DNA of 10,503 nt from an uncultured Synergistales bacterium. GTDB taxonomy: Bacteria; Synergistota; Synergistia; Synergistales; Aminobacteriaceae. The stretch covers positions 1 through 10,503 of the forward strand of contig CALFXN010000122.1 in NCBI GenBank assembly GCA_937957815.1. Direction: 5' to 3'. A model generated the notes under the pieces. The model was not told the DNA's origin, did no database searches, and worked only from the letters and a program-made list of their open reading frames with translations. Positions 1 through 6,592 of this stretch are shown here, in pieces. How positions within the stretch are numbered: position 1 is the first letter of the stretch; each line of letters begins with the position of its first letter. The position numbers and the translations under genes were made by a program.

Positions 1-1
1 C

Positions 2-52
2 GACGCATGCGAGTCCCTTTTCCGGGAAGGGAGAGTCCGCCTCGAGGAATAA
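2..52 (+). CDS. C-terminal end of an unidentified protein (partial)
   Basis: One plus-strand frame is open from the left edge and ends at TAA (50-52). It reads DACESLFREGRVRLEE, a charged, amphipathic tail of the kind seen at the end of real proteins, with codon choice similar to the neighbouring genes. The other two plus frames give less protein-like sequence. The start and body lie outside the window, so no family can be named. It would converge on the minus-strand hydrolase, with the 83-119 hairpin between the two stop codons. The call rests on composition and layout only, and a chance open frame of 16 codons is quite possible. Confidence 0.35.
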   Translation, partial: DACESLFREGRVRLEE

Positions 53-82
53 CCCGCGCGAAGCCGGCCGGACTAATATGAA

Positions 83-119
83 ACGAAAGAGCGGGGAAAA
101 CGCGCCCCCGCTCTTTCGT
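83..119 (-). terminator. Hairpin terminator after the alpha/beta hydrolase, possibly bidirectional
   Basis: A perfect 14-bp inverted repeat (83-96 with 106-119, arm ACGAAAGAGCGGGG) encloses a 9-nt loop. On the minus strand the second arm is followed by TTCATATT, which is U-rich but not a clean run. The first minus-strand arm overlaps the last base of the hydrolase stop codon (119-121). On the plus strand no T-run follows the stem, so any stop for the convergent left-hand gene would rely on the stem alone. Confidence 0.65.
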
Positions 120-1438
120 CACCGGAGGGTTTCGTCGAGCCAGTCGAAGATCACGGCCGCGGACAGCGGCAGGTTGTCGAGTTGACAATGCATGTTCGCT
201 CCGGACGATTGCTCGAAGATCCTGAGCGTCACGGGACGGGGCGACGTCGCCGCGAACTCTTCCGCAAGACGCACCGGGGCCGCTCCTTCGCCGCGAGACG
301 CGAGCGCGAGCGTCGGAACCTTCAGCCTCTTCAGGCGCGGACGATTATCGAATGCCTCGAGCGCTTTCATCGCGCCCGAGAACGTCGTCGCCCCGAAGCG
401 CCGGATGAAGTTCATCCCGGCGCTGCGGAGCCCCCACGGAATGACGTCGTCGGGAAGCGCCGCGAGCTCGTCGAGGGTCATATCGTCCCGGGAGTCGCGC
501 GATCGGGACATAAAGGCCGACATGTACTCGTGAAGATTCGTAATCGGCGAGTTGAGCACGAGCGCCGCGAGGCGTCCTTCGCCGATCGACCCGCTGAGCG
601 CGAGGTATCCGCCCATGCTGACGCCGTAGAGCGCGATGCGCTTCGGATCGACGTCCGTCCGCGACATCGCGTGGTCGATGACCGCGCGTATGACGGGGCC
701 GTAATCGGGGATGAAGGCCGAGTCGGGGAAGAAACGCCGCATCCCCGTCTGGCCCGGGCCGTCGAAGAGCAGGACATTGTATCCGCGCTCGAGTCCGGCG
801 CGTCCGGCCGCGAAGAACATCTCCTCGGAGGTTCCGTCGTACCCGCTCATCATGAGGACCGTCGGACGGACGACGTCGTCGGATGCCGCCCGCAGGAAAT
901 ATCCCCGGATCGGCGTGTCGCCGAACGGGATGCGAAGATCTTCGACTCCGCCGGGGAGGAGTCGCGTCCCGGCGAGAAACGCCTCGCGGCATCGGAGTCC
1001 GCACCGCTGCGCATCATCTCTTCGAGGGTCGCCGTAGTATTCCGCCGCCCGCCAATAGCTCGAGGCGCGAAGGAAGGCGTCCCGGGCGCTGACCGGATGC
1101 CCGCGCAGCATCCGGTCTTTCCCGTCGGCTTCGAGCCGTTCCGCGAGAGCCGCGAACGCGCCGGTCCACGCGGACGGATCGCCGTCGGCGATCGAGTCGC
1201 GGGCGGCGAGGATCTCCCCGATCGTTCCGCCTCCATAGGCATCCGCGCCGATCGAGCGGATGACCTGGAAGTCCATCTCCGGGTCGCGGAACCCCCGGAG
1301 GCGTACTGAACCGCGCGAGGCCTGTACGGACGCTTTCGCGTCGTCCGATGCCGTCACGGCGGCGCCTGCCGGGAGCGTTGCGAAGAGAAGCACTCCAATC
1401 ATCGCCATTGCAGGTAATTCCGGCGCAAAATCGAACAT
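119..1438 (-). CDS. Secreted or membrane-associated alpha/beta hydrolase (FrsA / dihydropseudooxynicotine hydrolase-like)
   Basis: The protein has 439 residues. ATG at 1436-1438 is chosen because AGGAGG lies 8 nt upstream; an in-frame ATG 8 codons earlier has no such site and contains the Shine-Dalgarno within its coding sequence. Residues 11-27 are hydrophobic and end in AGAA, suggesting a signal peptide or anchor, although no Lys or Arg precedes the core, which is unusual. Residues 50-160 form a helical N-terminal cap. The hydrolase fold follows: strand and oxyanion region SGYDGTSEE (198-206), FDGPGQTG (225-232), nucleophile elbow GVSMGG with Ser274, and a C-terminal GANMHCQLDN with probable catalytic His417. 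The acidic triad member is unclear; Glu384 in SRGEGAAP lies where an Asp is usual. FrsA-like relatives cleave C-C, ester or amide bonds. The substrate here is unknown. It is transcribed separately from the chemoreceptor upstream, because a terminator lies between them. Confidence 0.85.
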   Translation of the reverse strand: MFDFAPELPAMAMIGVLLFATLPAGAAVTASDDAKASVQASRGSVRLRGFRDPEMDFQVIRSIGADAYGGGTIGEILAARDSIADGDPSAWTGAFAALAERLEADGKDRMLRGHPVSARDAFLRASSYWRAAEYYGDPRRDDAQRCGLRCREAFLAGTRLLPGGVEDLRIPFGDTPIRGYFLRAASDDVVRPTVLMMSGYDGTSEEMFFAAGRAGLERGYNVLLFDGPGQTGMRRFFPDSAFIPDYGPVIRAVIDHAMSRTDVDPKRIALYGVSMGGYLALSGSIGEGRLAALVLNSPITNLHEYMSAFMSRSRDSRDDMTLDELAALPDDVIPWGLRSAGMNFIRRFGATTFSGAMKALEAFDNRPRLKRLKVPTLALASRGEGAAPVRLAEEFAATSPRPVTLRIFEQSSGANMHCQLDNLPLSAAVIFDWLDETLR

Positions 1439-1588
1439 GTCGTTCACCTCCTGATTGAACATGTCGGAACAATAACACTTTCGTTTCGTCCGGGAAAGGG
1501 AACGACGGAAAGGTTATGTCGCGGAAAACGAAAGGGAGGAGGTCGCGGCTCCGTCTTGCGAGACTGCGGAGGAAAGCGCGGGTGAACG

Positions 1589-1621
1589 AAAAAGGCTCCT
1601 CCCGCAGCAACGGAAGGAGCC
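1589..1621 (-). terminator. Intrinsic terminator of the chemoreceptor gene
   Basis: On the minus strand GGCTCCT pairs with AGGAGCC (1594-1600 with 1615-1621). A further CCG/CGG pairing extends the stem past one mismatch, and the stem is followed directly by TTTTT (1593-1589). It starts about 30 nt after the chemoreceptor stop codon, a textbook position. It separates that transcript from the hydrolase gene, whose own promoter should lie between about 1463 and 1588; I saw no convincing -35/-10 pair there. Confidence 0.9.
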
Positions 1622-1652
1622 CGGCGTTGAGCCTTCTGTCCCCGGACAGATG

Positions 1653-3773
1653 CTACTTCGTCGCAGGCGATGGTTCGATCGCGGCGTCTTCGACCGTGAA
1701 TCGGGCGACGGCGTTCCGGAGTTCGCCGCTCAGGCGGACGAGTTCTTCCGATGCCTGCGCGAGCGTTTCGGTCGCCTTCTCCTGCTCCTGCGTCGCGGCG
1801 TCGATCGAGGAGAGCTGTTCCACGATGTCGTCGCTGTTGCGGGCGACGGAATCCATTCCGGCCGTCATCTCCTGCGACGAGGCTGCCTGTTCCTCCATCG
1901 CCGCCGCGATCGACTGGACGTTGTCCGTGATCGTCGCGATCCGCGAAACCACGTCGCCGATGATTCCCTCGGTCTCGCGGACCTTTCCGATCACGAGGCG
2001 CATCTTTCCGTCGGCCTCCGTCTTGTCGCGGACGGCGTTCTCGGTGCGCGACGAGATGGTCGATATGATGGAACTGACCTCTCGCGCAGCCCTGCCCGAT
2101 TCCTCGGCGAGCTTTCTGACTTCTTCCGCGACGACGGCGAATCCGCGTCCGGCTTCGCCCGCGCGCGCCGCCTCGATTGCGGCGTTGAGCGCGAGAAGGT
2201 TGGTCTGATCCGCGATCGAGGTGATCGTATTGACGAACCCCGTGATTCCGCCGACGGAATCCGCCAGTTCGCGGATCGCGGTTCCCACTTTGCCGCTCGA
2301 GGATGCCATCGTATCGATGAGCGCAACCGTATCGCGGATCGCCTGTCCCCCCCGTTCGGACGCGGCAGCGATCTCGGCGGCGCGTTCGCCGGCCTCGGCC
2401 GCGGTCTTCGCGCCGGCCGTAGCGGCTGCCGCCACCTCCTGGATGCCGGCGTTCGCCGATTCGACGGCCGATGCCGCGTCCGCGGAGCGTTTGCTCGCCC
2501 GGTCGGCGAGCGCGAGGATTTCCTCGGCGGAGGCAGTCGTTTCCTCCGAAACCGCGCTGAGCTCCTCCGCTTTCGCGAGCACGCGGTTCGCGCCGCCCAG
2601 GATCTCGCCGACCGACCCCTTCATTGCGGAAACAAGGGCGTTCAGGGATTCCGCAACGCCGCGGATTTCCTCGATGGATGTCGCGATCTCGATCCGGCGC
2701 CTGAGGTCGCCGGTCCTCGCGACATCCGCCGCGGCGGCCGCGGCGGCGCGGAGCGGGGAGGAAACGCTCTTCGCGAAGATCCCGGCAGCGACGACGGCGA
2801 CGGCGAAGATAAGCCCCGAGGCGATCAGGATCATCATCCTGAGCGAATCGACGGGAGCGGTGATCTCGTTCCGGCTCACGGCGATCAGCGCGATGAACTC
2901 GTTCTTCATGTGCGCGAAGTGGAAGGTCTTTCGAATGCCGTTCATGACGTAGTCCGATCTTCCGATCGCGTTTTTCAGGATCGTATCCGCGAATGGAGCG
3001 AGCTGTCCGCCCGAGACCTCGCGAAACCCGGGGCCATCGAACGGAAACGCGGGGTGGTAGAGGAACCTGAGATCCCTGTTGAGCAGTACAGCATATCCCG
3101 TGTCGTAGAGACGGATATCCTTCAGGGTCTTCCGGACGAACGCGTAGTCGAAATTGATGCCGATAACGGCGACCGTCTTGCCTCCCGAGGTGACGGGCAT
3201 TCCGTAGCCGATCAGTTCGGCGTCCCCCCTGCGGAATGGGGCGCCCCACGTCTGGCCGTCGTCGAACGGTTTCCAGAAGAACGATGTCTGCGGATTCGCA
3301 CGGTCGAAAAGTTCCGCCTGGGTTTCTTTCGGCTTCTGGGAGAGTTCGAACGCGTCGTTTTCGCCCGGACGCGAGAAGGTGAGGGCGAAGACTTTGCCGC
3401 CGAAGAACTCCGGGTTGAAGTAGATGTACATGTCCCGGATCTCCGGCGACTGTCCGCCGAGCTTCTCGACGAGCAGTCTGTTGTCGTGGACGAAGACGGA
3501 CATGTAGATCTTCATGTTGTCTTTCGCCTGTTCGAATTCGAACGTGCCTTCGAGGAAGGCCTTGAGAGCGAGCAAGGTTCCGTCGAAACGGTCGAAGGTG
3601 TCGCTGAGCTGGTTCGCGACGCGGAGGGCGGCTTCGCGGCCGTAGGCGTCGGCGGCCGCTTCGAGGCTGTTCGTGCTTCGCGCGAGCGCGAACCACGAAA
3701 CGGTTCCGACGGCGACGGCGAGAAGGATGAGGACCATTGCCGTGATGCGGGGACCGAGACGGTTGACGTTCAT
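1653..3773 (-). CDS. Methyl-accepting chemotaxis protein with periplasmic Cache-type sensor
   Basis: This 706-residue inner-membrane receptor feeds the CheA/CheW pathway. ATG at 3771-3773 follows AAGGAG at 8 nt; longer in-frame starts overlap the promoter and lack a site. TM1 is about residues 11-30. Residues 31-305 form a large periplasmic sensor resembling dCache_1 ([14 protein letters not shown] 167-180; [13 protein letters not shown] 205-217). TM2 is about 312-334 and is followed by a HAMP domain (335-390) with a run of seven Ala (343-349). The signalling domain has the diagnostic hairpin tip ([21 protein letters not shown], about 520-540). EE/QE pairs at 403-404, 410-411, 417-418, 627-628 and 634-635 look like methylation sites. 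No C-terminal CheR-tethering pentapeptide is present (it ends PSPATK). I could not see the amino-acid-binding motif of some dCache sensors, so the ligand is unknown. It is divergent from the catabolic operon, which may hint at a shared substrate. Confidence 0.95.
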   Translation of the reverse strand: MNVNRLGPRITAMVLILLAVAVGTVSWFALARSTNSLEAAADAYGREAALRVANQLSDTFDRFDGTLLALKAFLEGTFEFEQAKDNMKIYMSVFVHDNRLLVEKLGGQSPEIRDMYIYFNPEFFGGKVFALTFSRPGENDAFELSQKPKETQAELFDRANPQTSFFWKPFDDGQTWGAPFRRGDAELIGYGMPVTSGGKTVAVIGINFDYAFVRKTLKDIRLYDTGYAVLLNRDLRFLYHPAFPFDGPGFREVSGGQLAPFADTILKNAIGRSDYVMNGIRKTFHFAHMKNEFIALIAVSRNEITAPVDSLRMMILIASGLIFAVAVVAAGIFAKSVSSPLRAAAAAAADVARTGDLRRRIEIATSIEEIRGVAESLNALVSAMKGSVGEILGGANRVLAKAEELSAVSEETTASAEEILALADRASKRSADAASAVESANAGIQEVAAAATAGAKTAAEAGERAAEIAAASERGGQAIRDTVALIDTMASSSGKVGTAIRELADSVGGITGFVNTITSIADQTNLLALNAAIEAARAGEAGRGFAVVAEEVRKLAEESGRAAREVSSIISTISSRTENAVRDKTEADGKMRLVIGKVRETEGIIGDVVSRIATITDNVQSIAAAMEEQAASSQEMTAGMDSVARNSDDIVEQLSSIDAATQEQEKATETLAQASEELVRLSGELRNAVARFTVEDAAIEPSPATK

Positions 3774-3850
3774 GGTATCGACTCCTTGAGGGGAAGATGA
3801 TGCGCGCAGAATGCGATCCGTTTTTGGATCCATCGGGCGACATGGTATAC

Positions 3851-3859
3851 ATTGTAGCA
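3851..3859 (-). promoter_or_regulatory. Extended -10 promoter of the chemoreceptor gene
   Basis: On the minus strand the bases read TGC-TACAAT: an extended -10 (TGn) joined to a hexamer matching TATAAT at 5 of 6 positions. Transcription would start near 3844, leaving a leader of about 70 nt before the ATG. No TTGACA-like -35 is found at 16-18 nt spacing; a perfect inverted repeat sits there instead (3874-3897). Extended -10 promoters often tolerate a poor -35. The assignment is from sequence pattern only. Confidence 0.55.
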
Positions 3860-3873
3860 AATCCCGGACGGAC

Positions 3874-3897
3874 TCCGGAGCGGCGCTTCGCTCCGGA
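3874..3897. repeat. 9-bp perfect inverted repeat at the -35 region of the chemoreceptor promoter
   Basis: TCCGGAGCG (3874-3882) and CGCTCCGGA (3889-3897) are exact inverted copies around a 6-nt spacer. No T-run follows on the plus strand or on the minus strand, so it is not a good intrinsic terminator. Its place, where the -35 of the chemoreceptor promoter would lie, makes a protein-binding site the more likely reading. The DNA-binding partner is unknown. Confidence 0.5.
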
Positions 3898-4142
3898 AAA
3901 ACCGAAGTTCAATCGTTTCCGGTCTTCGTGACAGCGAAAAGCCGGACGCAGTCCGACACTGAGCTTTCGGCAATGAGGCATCCTGACCGGACATCGTCAC
4001 CTTTCCCCACGGCGTTCCCTCGAACACCGCTGTTCGTGCCGCTTTCCGGACGCCCGGAAAAATACCACCCCGCGTCTTCATGACATTGTTCCACTTCAAT
4101 ACGACACATCGCTGTCCGACGACACCAGCTACAAGACAATTC

Positions 4143-4171
4143 TTGACACTCGACGCGCCGGATGCTACAGT
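4143..4171 (+). promoter_or_regulatory. Sigma-70-type promoter of the rpiR-led catabolic operon
   Basis: TTGACA (4143-4148, perfect consensus) is separated by exactly 17 nt from TACAGT (4166-4171, 4 of 6 matches to TATAAT). This predicts a start near 4178 and a leader of about 84 nt before the GTG start at 4262. It is the strongest core promoter in the window. The next downstream gaps between operon genes are short, so it probably drives the whole operon. Confidence 0.8.
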
Positions 4172-4173
4172 TT

Positions 4174-4189
4174 TGAAGGAAATCCTTCA
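4174..4189. promoter_or_regulatory. Operator-like palindrome at the transcription start, with a half-site repeat 31 bp downstream
   Basis: TGAAGGA-AA-TCCTTCA (7-bp arms, 2-bp centre) begins three bases after the -10 hexamer and spans the predicted start, a classical place for repression. The ten bases AAATCCTTCA that include its right half (4180-4189) recur exactly at 4211-4220, a 31-bp offset, close to three turns of B-DNA. RpiR-family regulators are known to bind inverted repeats near their own promoters, and the first gene of this operon encodes one. It is therefore the natural candidate ligand-responsive repressor, by inference. Confidence 0.6.
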
Positions 4190-4205
4190 TAAATGTATTG
4201 TATAC

Positions 4206-4234
4206 GAAAAAAATCCTTCACGATGATTTTTTTC
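4206..4234 (+). repeat. AT-rich inverted repeat in the operon leader
   Basis: GAAAAAAAT (4206-4214) and ATTTTTTTC (4226-4234) are perfect inverted copies separated by 11 nt, so the leader RNA can form a 9-bp, nearly all A-U stem. The T-run is inside the stem rather than after it, so this is not an ordinary terminator. The loop includes most of the second TCCTTCA half-site. The stem ends about 10 nt before the Shine-Dalgarno of the regulator gene (4245-4253), so an effect on translation is possible. Confidence 0.55.
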
Positions 4235-4261
4235 TTTACTTGTCGAAGGGAGGCGCATTTG

Positions 4262-5200
4262 GTGCTGAGAACGCTGCTCCAGACCAGACGATCGCAGATG
4301 TCCGACCGGCAGGGAAAAATCGCCGACATGATCCTCCATTCTCCGCGTGAAGCCGCCTTCATGACCGCGACGGAGCTTGGCGCCGCCGCGGGAGTTTCCG
4401 AGGCGAGCGTGATCCGCTTCGCGTATTTCCTGGGTTTTTCGGGATACCACGCGCTCAGGGACGCCGTAAAGGAAATGCTCATGGACCACCTCTCGACGCT
4501 GGAACGCCTGCAGAAATCCTCCACGGGAGGCGGAAAGGCGTCCGCGACGGATGCCGTAGAGGCGGATCTCGTCACTCTTTCGGCCTATCAGCGGCAGCTC
4601 GTTCCGGAGGCCTCCGACGAACTCGGCGCGGCGCTCGCTCGCGCGTCGTCCGTCTACATCGCCGGGTACCGGAGTTCCTATTCGCTCGCGTATTACCTCT
4701 CGTTCTACCTCTGCTGGCTTCTCCCGAACGTCTCCCTGATCGGGGATGACGTTCCCTACGAAATGCTCGTGAATGCCCCGAAGGAAAGCGTCGTCGTCGG
4801 CATCAGCTTTCCGCGCTACTCCCGCTGGACCGTGGACGTCCTCACGTTCGCACGGAATTCGGGACTGACGACCGCGGCCGTGACTGATACGCCGGGGAGT
4901 CCGCTCGGGCGACAGGCGCGACACCTCCTGACCGTGGCGTATCAGCCGGTTTCGTTCGTCGACTCGCTGACGACGCCGCTGTGCGCGCTGAACGGCCTGA
5001 TCCTCTCGGTCGCGAACCATCTCGACGGTGTTCGCGAACGTCTGGAAAAACTCGAACGGATCTGGACCGAGCAGGGCGTCTATGCGGCGGGTGGTCCGTT
5101 TCCGGATATGAACGACCGGGGGGGTGAGAGCGGGAATCGGGCGCGGACATCGAAACGGAAGGCACGGCACGAAGGAAAGGAGGAATCACAGCGATCATGA
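4262..5200 (+). CDS. RpiR-family transcriptional regulator (HTH plus SIS domain)
   Basis: The protein has 312 residues from a GTG start at 4262, chosen because GAAGGGAGG (4245-4253) lies 8 nt upstream. In-frame ATGs at 4193 and 4223 lie just after the predicted transcription start or inside the leader hairpin and have no ribosome site. Residues 1-75 form the RpiR N-terminal HTH (MTATELGAAAGVSEASVIRF at 34-53, then FLGFSGYHALRD, the typical RpiR recognition region). Residues about 118-255 are a SIS domain (GYRSSYSLAYYL 135-146; ISFPRYSRWTVDVL 181-194; TTAAVTD 203-209). SIS domains normally bind phosphosugars, yet the operon looks like amino- or organic-acid catabolism, so the effector may be atypical. 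Residues 271-312 form a charged, low-complexity tail beyond the domain. The stop codon overlaps the next start (ATGA). It is probably a local, autoregulating control protein of this operon. Confidence 0.93.
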   Translation: MLRTLLQTRRSQMSDRQGKIADMILHSPREAAFMTATELGAAAGVSEASVIRFAYFLGFSGYHALRDAVKEMLMDHLSTLERLQKSSTGGGKASATDAVEADLVTLSAYQRQLVPEASDELGAALARASSVYIAGYRSSYSLAYYLSFYLCWLLPNVSLIGDDVPYEMLVNAPKESVVVGISFPRYSRWTVDVLTFARNSGLTTAAVTDTPGSPLGRQARHLLTVAYQPVSFVDSLTTPLCALNGLILSVANHLDGVRERLEKLERIWTEQGVYAAGGPFPDMNDRGGESGNRARTSKRKARHEGKEESQRS

Positions 5201-6552
5201 CTGAATGGGGACATCTGATCCCGAGAAGTTACGCGAGTTCGCTCAAGACCGCCGTTCGCGGCGAGGGGATCTACATCTGGGACGAAGACGGGAAGCAGTA
5301 CATCGACGGATGCAGCGGCGCGCTGTTGTCGAGCATCGGGCACGGCGTCCGCGAGATCCGCGAGGCGATGATCGCCCAGCTCGAGTCGATCGAGTTCGCC
5401 CACCCATCGCGCTGGGTATCGAAGGCCTCCGTCGAGGCCGCCAACGCGGTCGCGTCGATCGCTCCCGCGGGGCTTTCGCAGGTCTGGCTCGTCAGCGGCG
5501 GCAGCGAGGCGATCGAGTCGGCGATGAAGATCAGCCGCCAGTATTTCGTGGAGCGCGACGGGGCGGGGAGCGCGAAGTCGGTGTACATCGCGCGCTGGAA
5601 CTCCTACCACGGGAGCACGATCGGAACGATGGCGCTCGCGGGAAGCATGGCCCGGAGACAGCTCTACGCACCGATTTTCAGGGAAGGGCCGAAGATCGAG
5701 GCGCACTATTGCTACCGCTGCCCCTACGGGAAGACGTATCCGGAATGCGACGTCGTGTGCGCGCGCCGGCTCGAGAGCGAGATCCGCAGGATCGGGCCGC
5801 AGTATGTGGCCGCTTTCGTCGCCGAGCCCGTCGTCGGGTCGACGGTCGGCGGACTTCACCCGCCGGCGGAGTACTGGCCGATCATCCGGGAGATCTGCAG
5901 CAAATACGACGTTCTTCTGATCGCCGACGAAATCATGACCGGCTTCGGCCGGACGGGGAAGGCGTTCTGCGTCAATCACTGGAACGTCACGCCCGACATC
6001 ATCTGCACGGCCAAGGCCATAACCGGAGGGTACGCGCCCGCGGGAGGAATCATCGTCCGGGACGAGATCGTCGACACGCTCCGGAAAGGGAGCGGGGCCT
6101 TCGTTCACGGACACACGTACAACGCGAACCCCGTCACGGCGGCGGCCGTGGCCGCGACCGTGAAGTACATGAAGGACCACGACGTCTTCGGGAACTCCGC
6201 CGTCCAGGGAGAGCGGCTCGGCGCGGCGCTCGCGTCCGTGACGGACAACCCGATCGTCGGCGAGGTCCGCGGCATGGGGATGATGCGGGGCGTCGAACTC
6301 GTCATGGACAAAAGGACGAAGGAACCCTTCCCGGCGTCGTTCAAGGCGGCGGGCGTAGCGACCGCGGAGTGCTTCGAGCGCGGACTCGTGATCTACCCCG
6401 GGACGGGGCAGATCGACGGGTGCGCCGGGGATCAGTTCCTTCTCGCTCCTCCGCTGATCTCCACGGCGCAGCAGATCGACGAAATCGTCCGTCGCCTCGG
6501 GGAAGGCCTCGCGGCTGCGGCGGAGATTCTTCTCGCGAAGGCGCGGGGATGA
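5197..6552 (+). CDS. Class III PLP-dependent aminotransferase (aspartate aminotransferase / omega-amino acid transaminase family)
   Basis: This 451-residue cytoplasmic enzyme is a normal full length for fold-type I class III transaminases. Visible active-site elements are the phosphate-binding SGGSEA (100-105), YHG with His138 stacking on PLP, Asp244 in IADEIMTGFGRTG contacting the pyridine nitrogen, and the Schiff-base Lys273 in TAKAITGGYAP. The family moves amino groups between omega- or alpha-amino acids and pyruvate or 2-oxoglutarate; the donor here is unknown. A four-cysteine segment, C-x2-C-x8-C-x3-C (172-188), sits between the small and large domain elements. The ATG overlaps the regulator stop codon by 4 nt; AAAGGAGG is present but 13 nt away, so translational coupling is likely. 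The neighbouring TRAP transporter and CoA-transferase suggest that it deaminates the imported compound. Confidence 0.93.
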   Translation: MTEWGHLIPRSYASSLKTAVRGEGIYIWDEDGKQYIDGCSGALLSSIGHGVREIREAMIAQLESIEFAHPSRWVSKASVEAANAVASIAPAGLSQVWLVSGGSEAIESAMKISRQYFVERDGAGSAKSVYIARWNSYHGSTIGTMALAGSMARRQLYAPIFREGPKIEAHYCYRCPYGKTYPECDVVCARRLESEIRRIGPQYVAAFVAEPVVGSTVGGLHPPAEYWPIIREICSKYDVLLIADEIMTGFGRTGKAFCVNHWNVTPDIICTAKAITGGYAPAGGIIVRDEIVDTLRKGSGAFVHGHTYNANPVTAAAVAATVKYMKDHDVFGNSAVQGERLGAALASVTDNPIVGEVRGMGMMRGVELVMDKRTKEPFPASFKAAGVATAECFERGLVIYPGTGQIDGCAGDQFLLAPPLISTAQQIDEIVRRLGEGLAAAAEILLAKARG

Positions 6553-6569
6553 CGGCGCCGCAGGCGCCG
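6553..6569 (+). repeat. Short hairpin between the aminotransferase and binding-protein genes
   Basis: CGGCGCC and GGCGCCG (6553-6559, 6563-6569) pair perfectly around a GCA loop, starting at the base after the aminotransferase stop codon. No U-run follows, so it is not a clear terminator. It could mark an RNA processing or decay boundary that allows the downstream binding-protein message to be more abundant. The function is inference. Confidence 0.4.
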
Positions 6570-6592
6570 GCAATCTGAAGGGAGGTACGGGT

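Larger units (their letters stand above)
3774..4261. other. Divergent intergenic regulatory region without a convincing gene
   Basis: This 488-bp stretch separates the start codons of the chemoreceptor and the RpiR-type regulator. Its open frames (for example 3770-4099 minus, 3811-4083 plus and 3909-4190 minus) are short, lack ribosome binding sites, have protein sequences without domain character and overlap the promoters. It holds the two divergent promoters, an inverted repeat at 3874-3897, a second one at 4043-4060 (TTTCCGG, 4-nt spacer, CCGGAAA, with no terminator-like T-run after it), the operator-like palindrome at 4174-4189 and an AT-rich leader hairpin at 4206-4234. Base composition falls to AT-rich from about 4170 onward. 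About 3900-4040 shows nothing I can assign. Confidence 0.75.

Noticed and set aside
182..1309. Long plus-strand frame opposite the hydrolase
   Set aside because: It is an Arg/Glu-rich shadow of the hydrolase gene, without domains, typical of GC-rich DNA. The same applies to the long antisense frames over the chemoreceptor, aminotransferase and TRAP genes.
1636..1649. CTGTCC-CC-GGACAG palindrome after the chemoreceptor stop
   Set aside because: Six pairs around two bases is sterically poor as an RNA hairpin, and a far better terminator lies just downstream.
3864..4051. Four copies of CCGGAC (3864, 3942, 3987, 4046) as a possible operator cluster
   Set aside because: The hexamer is frequent throughout this GC-rich window, including in coding regions, and the spacing is irregular.
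4043..4060. TTTCCGG/CCGGAAA hairpin as a terminator
   Set aside because: No gene ends nearby on either strand and no T-run follows the second arm; it is mentioned only as an inverted repeat.
3770..4190. Small open frames on both strands of the divergent region
   Set aside because: They overlap the promoters, lack ribosome sites and give sequence without domain or composition support.
3845..4205. GTATAC next to ATTGTA at both promoters (3845-3856 and 4197-4205) as a shared operator
   Set aside because: The match is short, overlaps a -10 element on one side and is in a different order on the other; chance is likely.
4193..4261. Longer regulator start at ATG 4193 or 4223, adding up to 23 residues
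   Set aside because: No ribosome site precedes either ATG, the added residues (YCIRKKSFTMIFFF) do not resemble an RpiR N terminus, and they overlap the operator and leader stem. GTG 4262 has a strong site at 8 nt.
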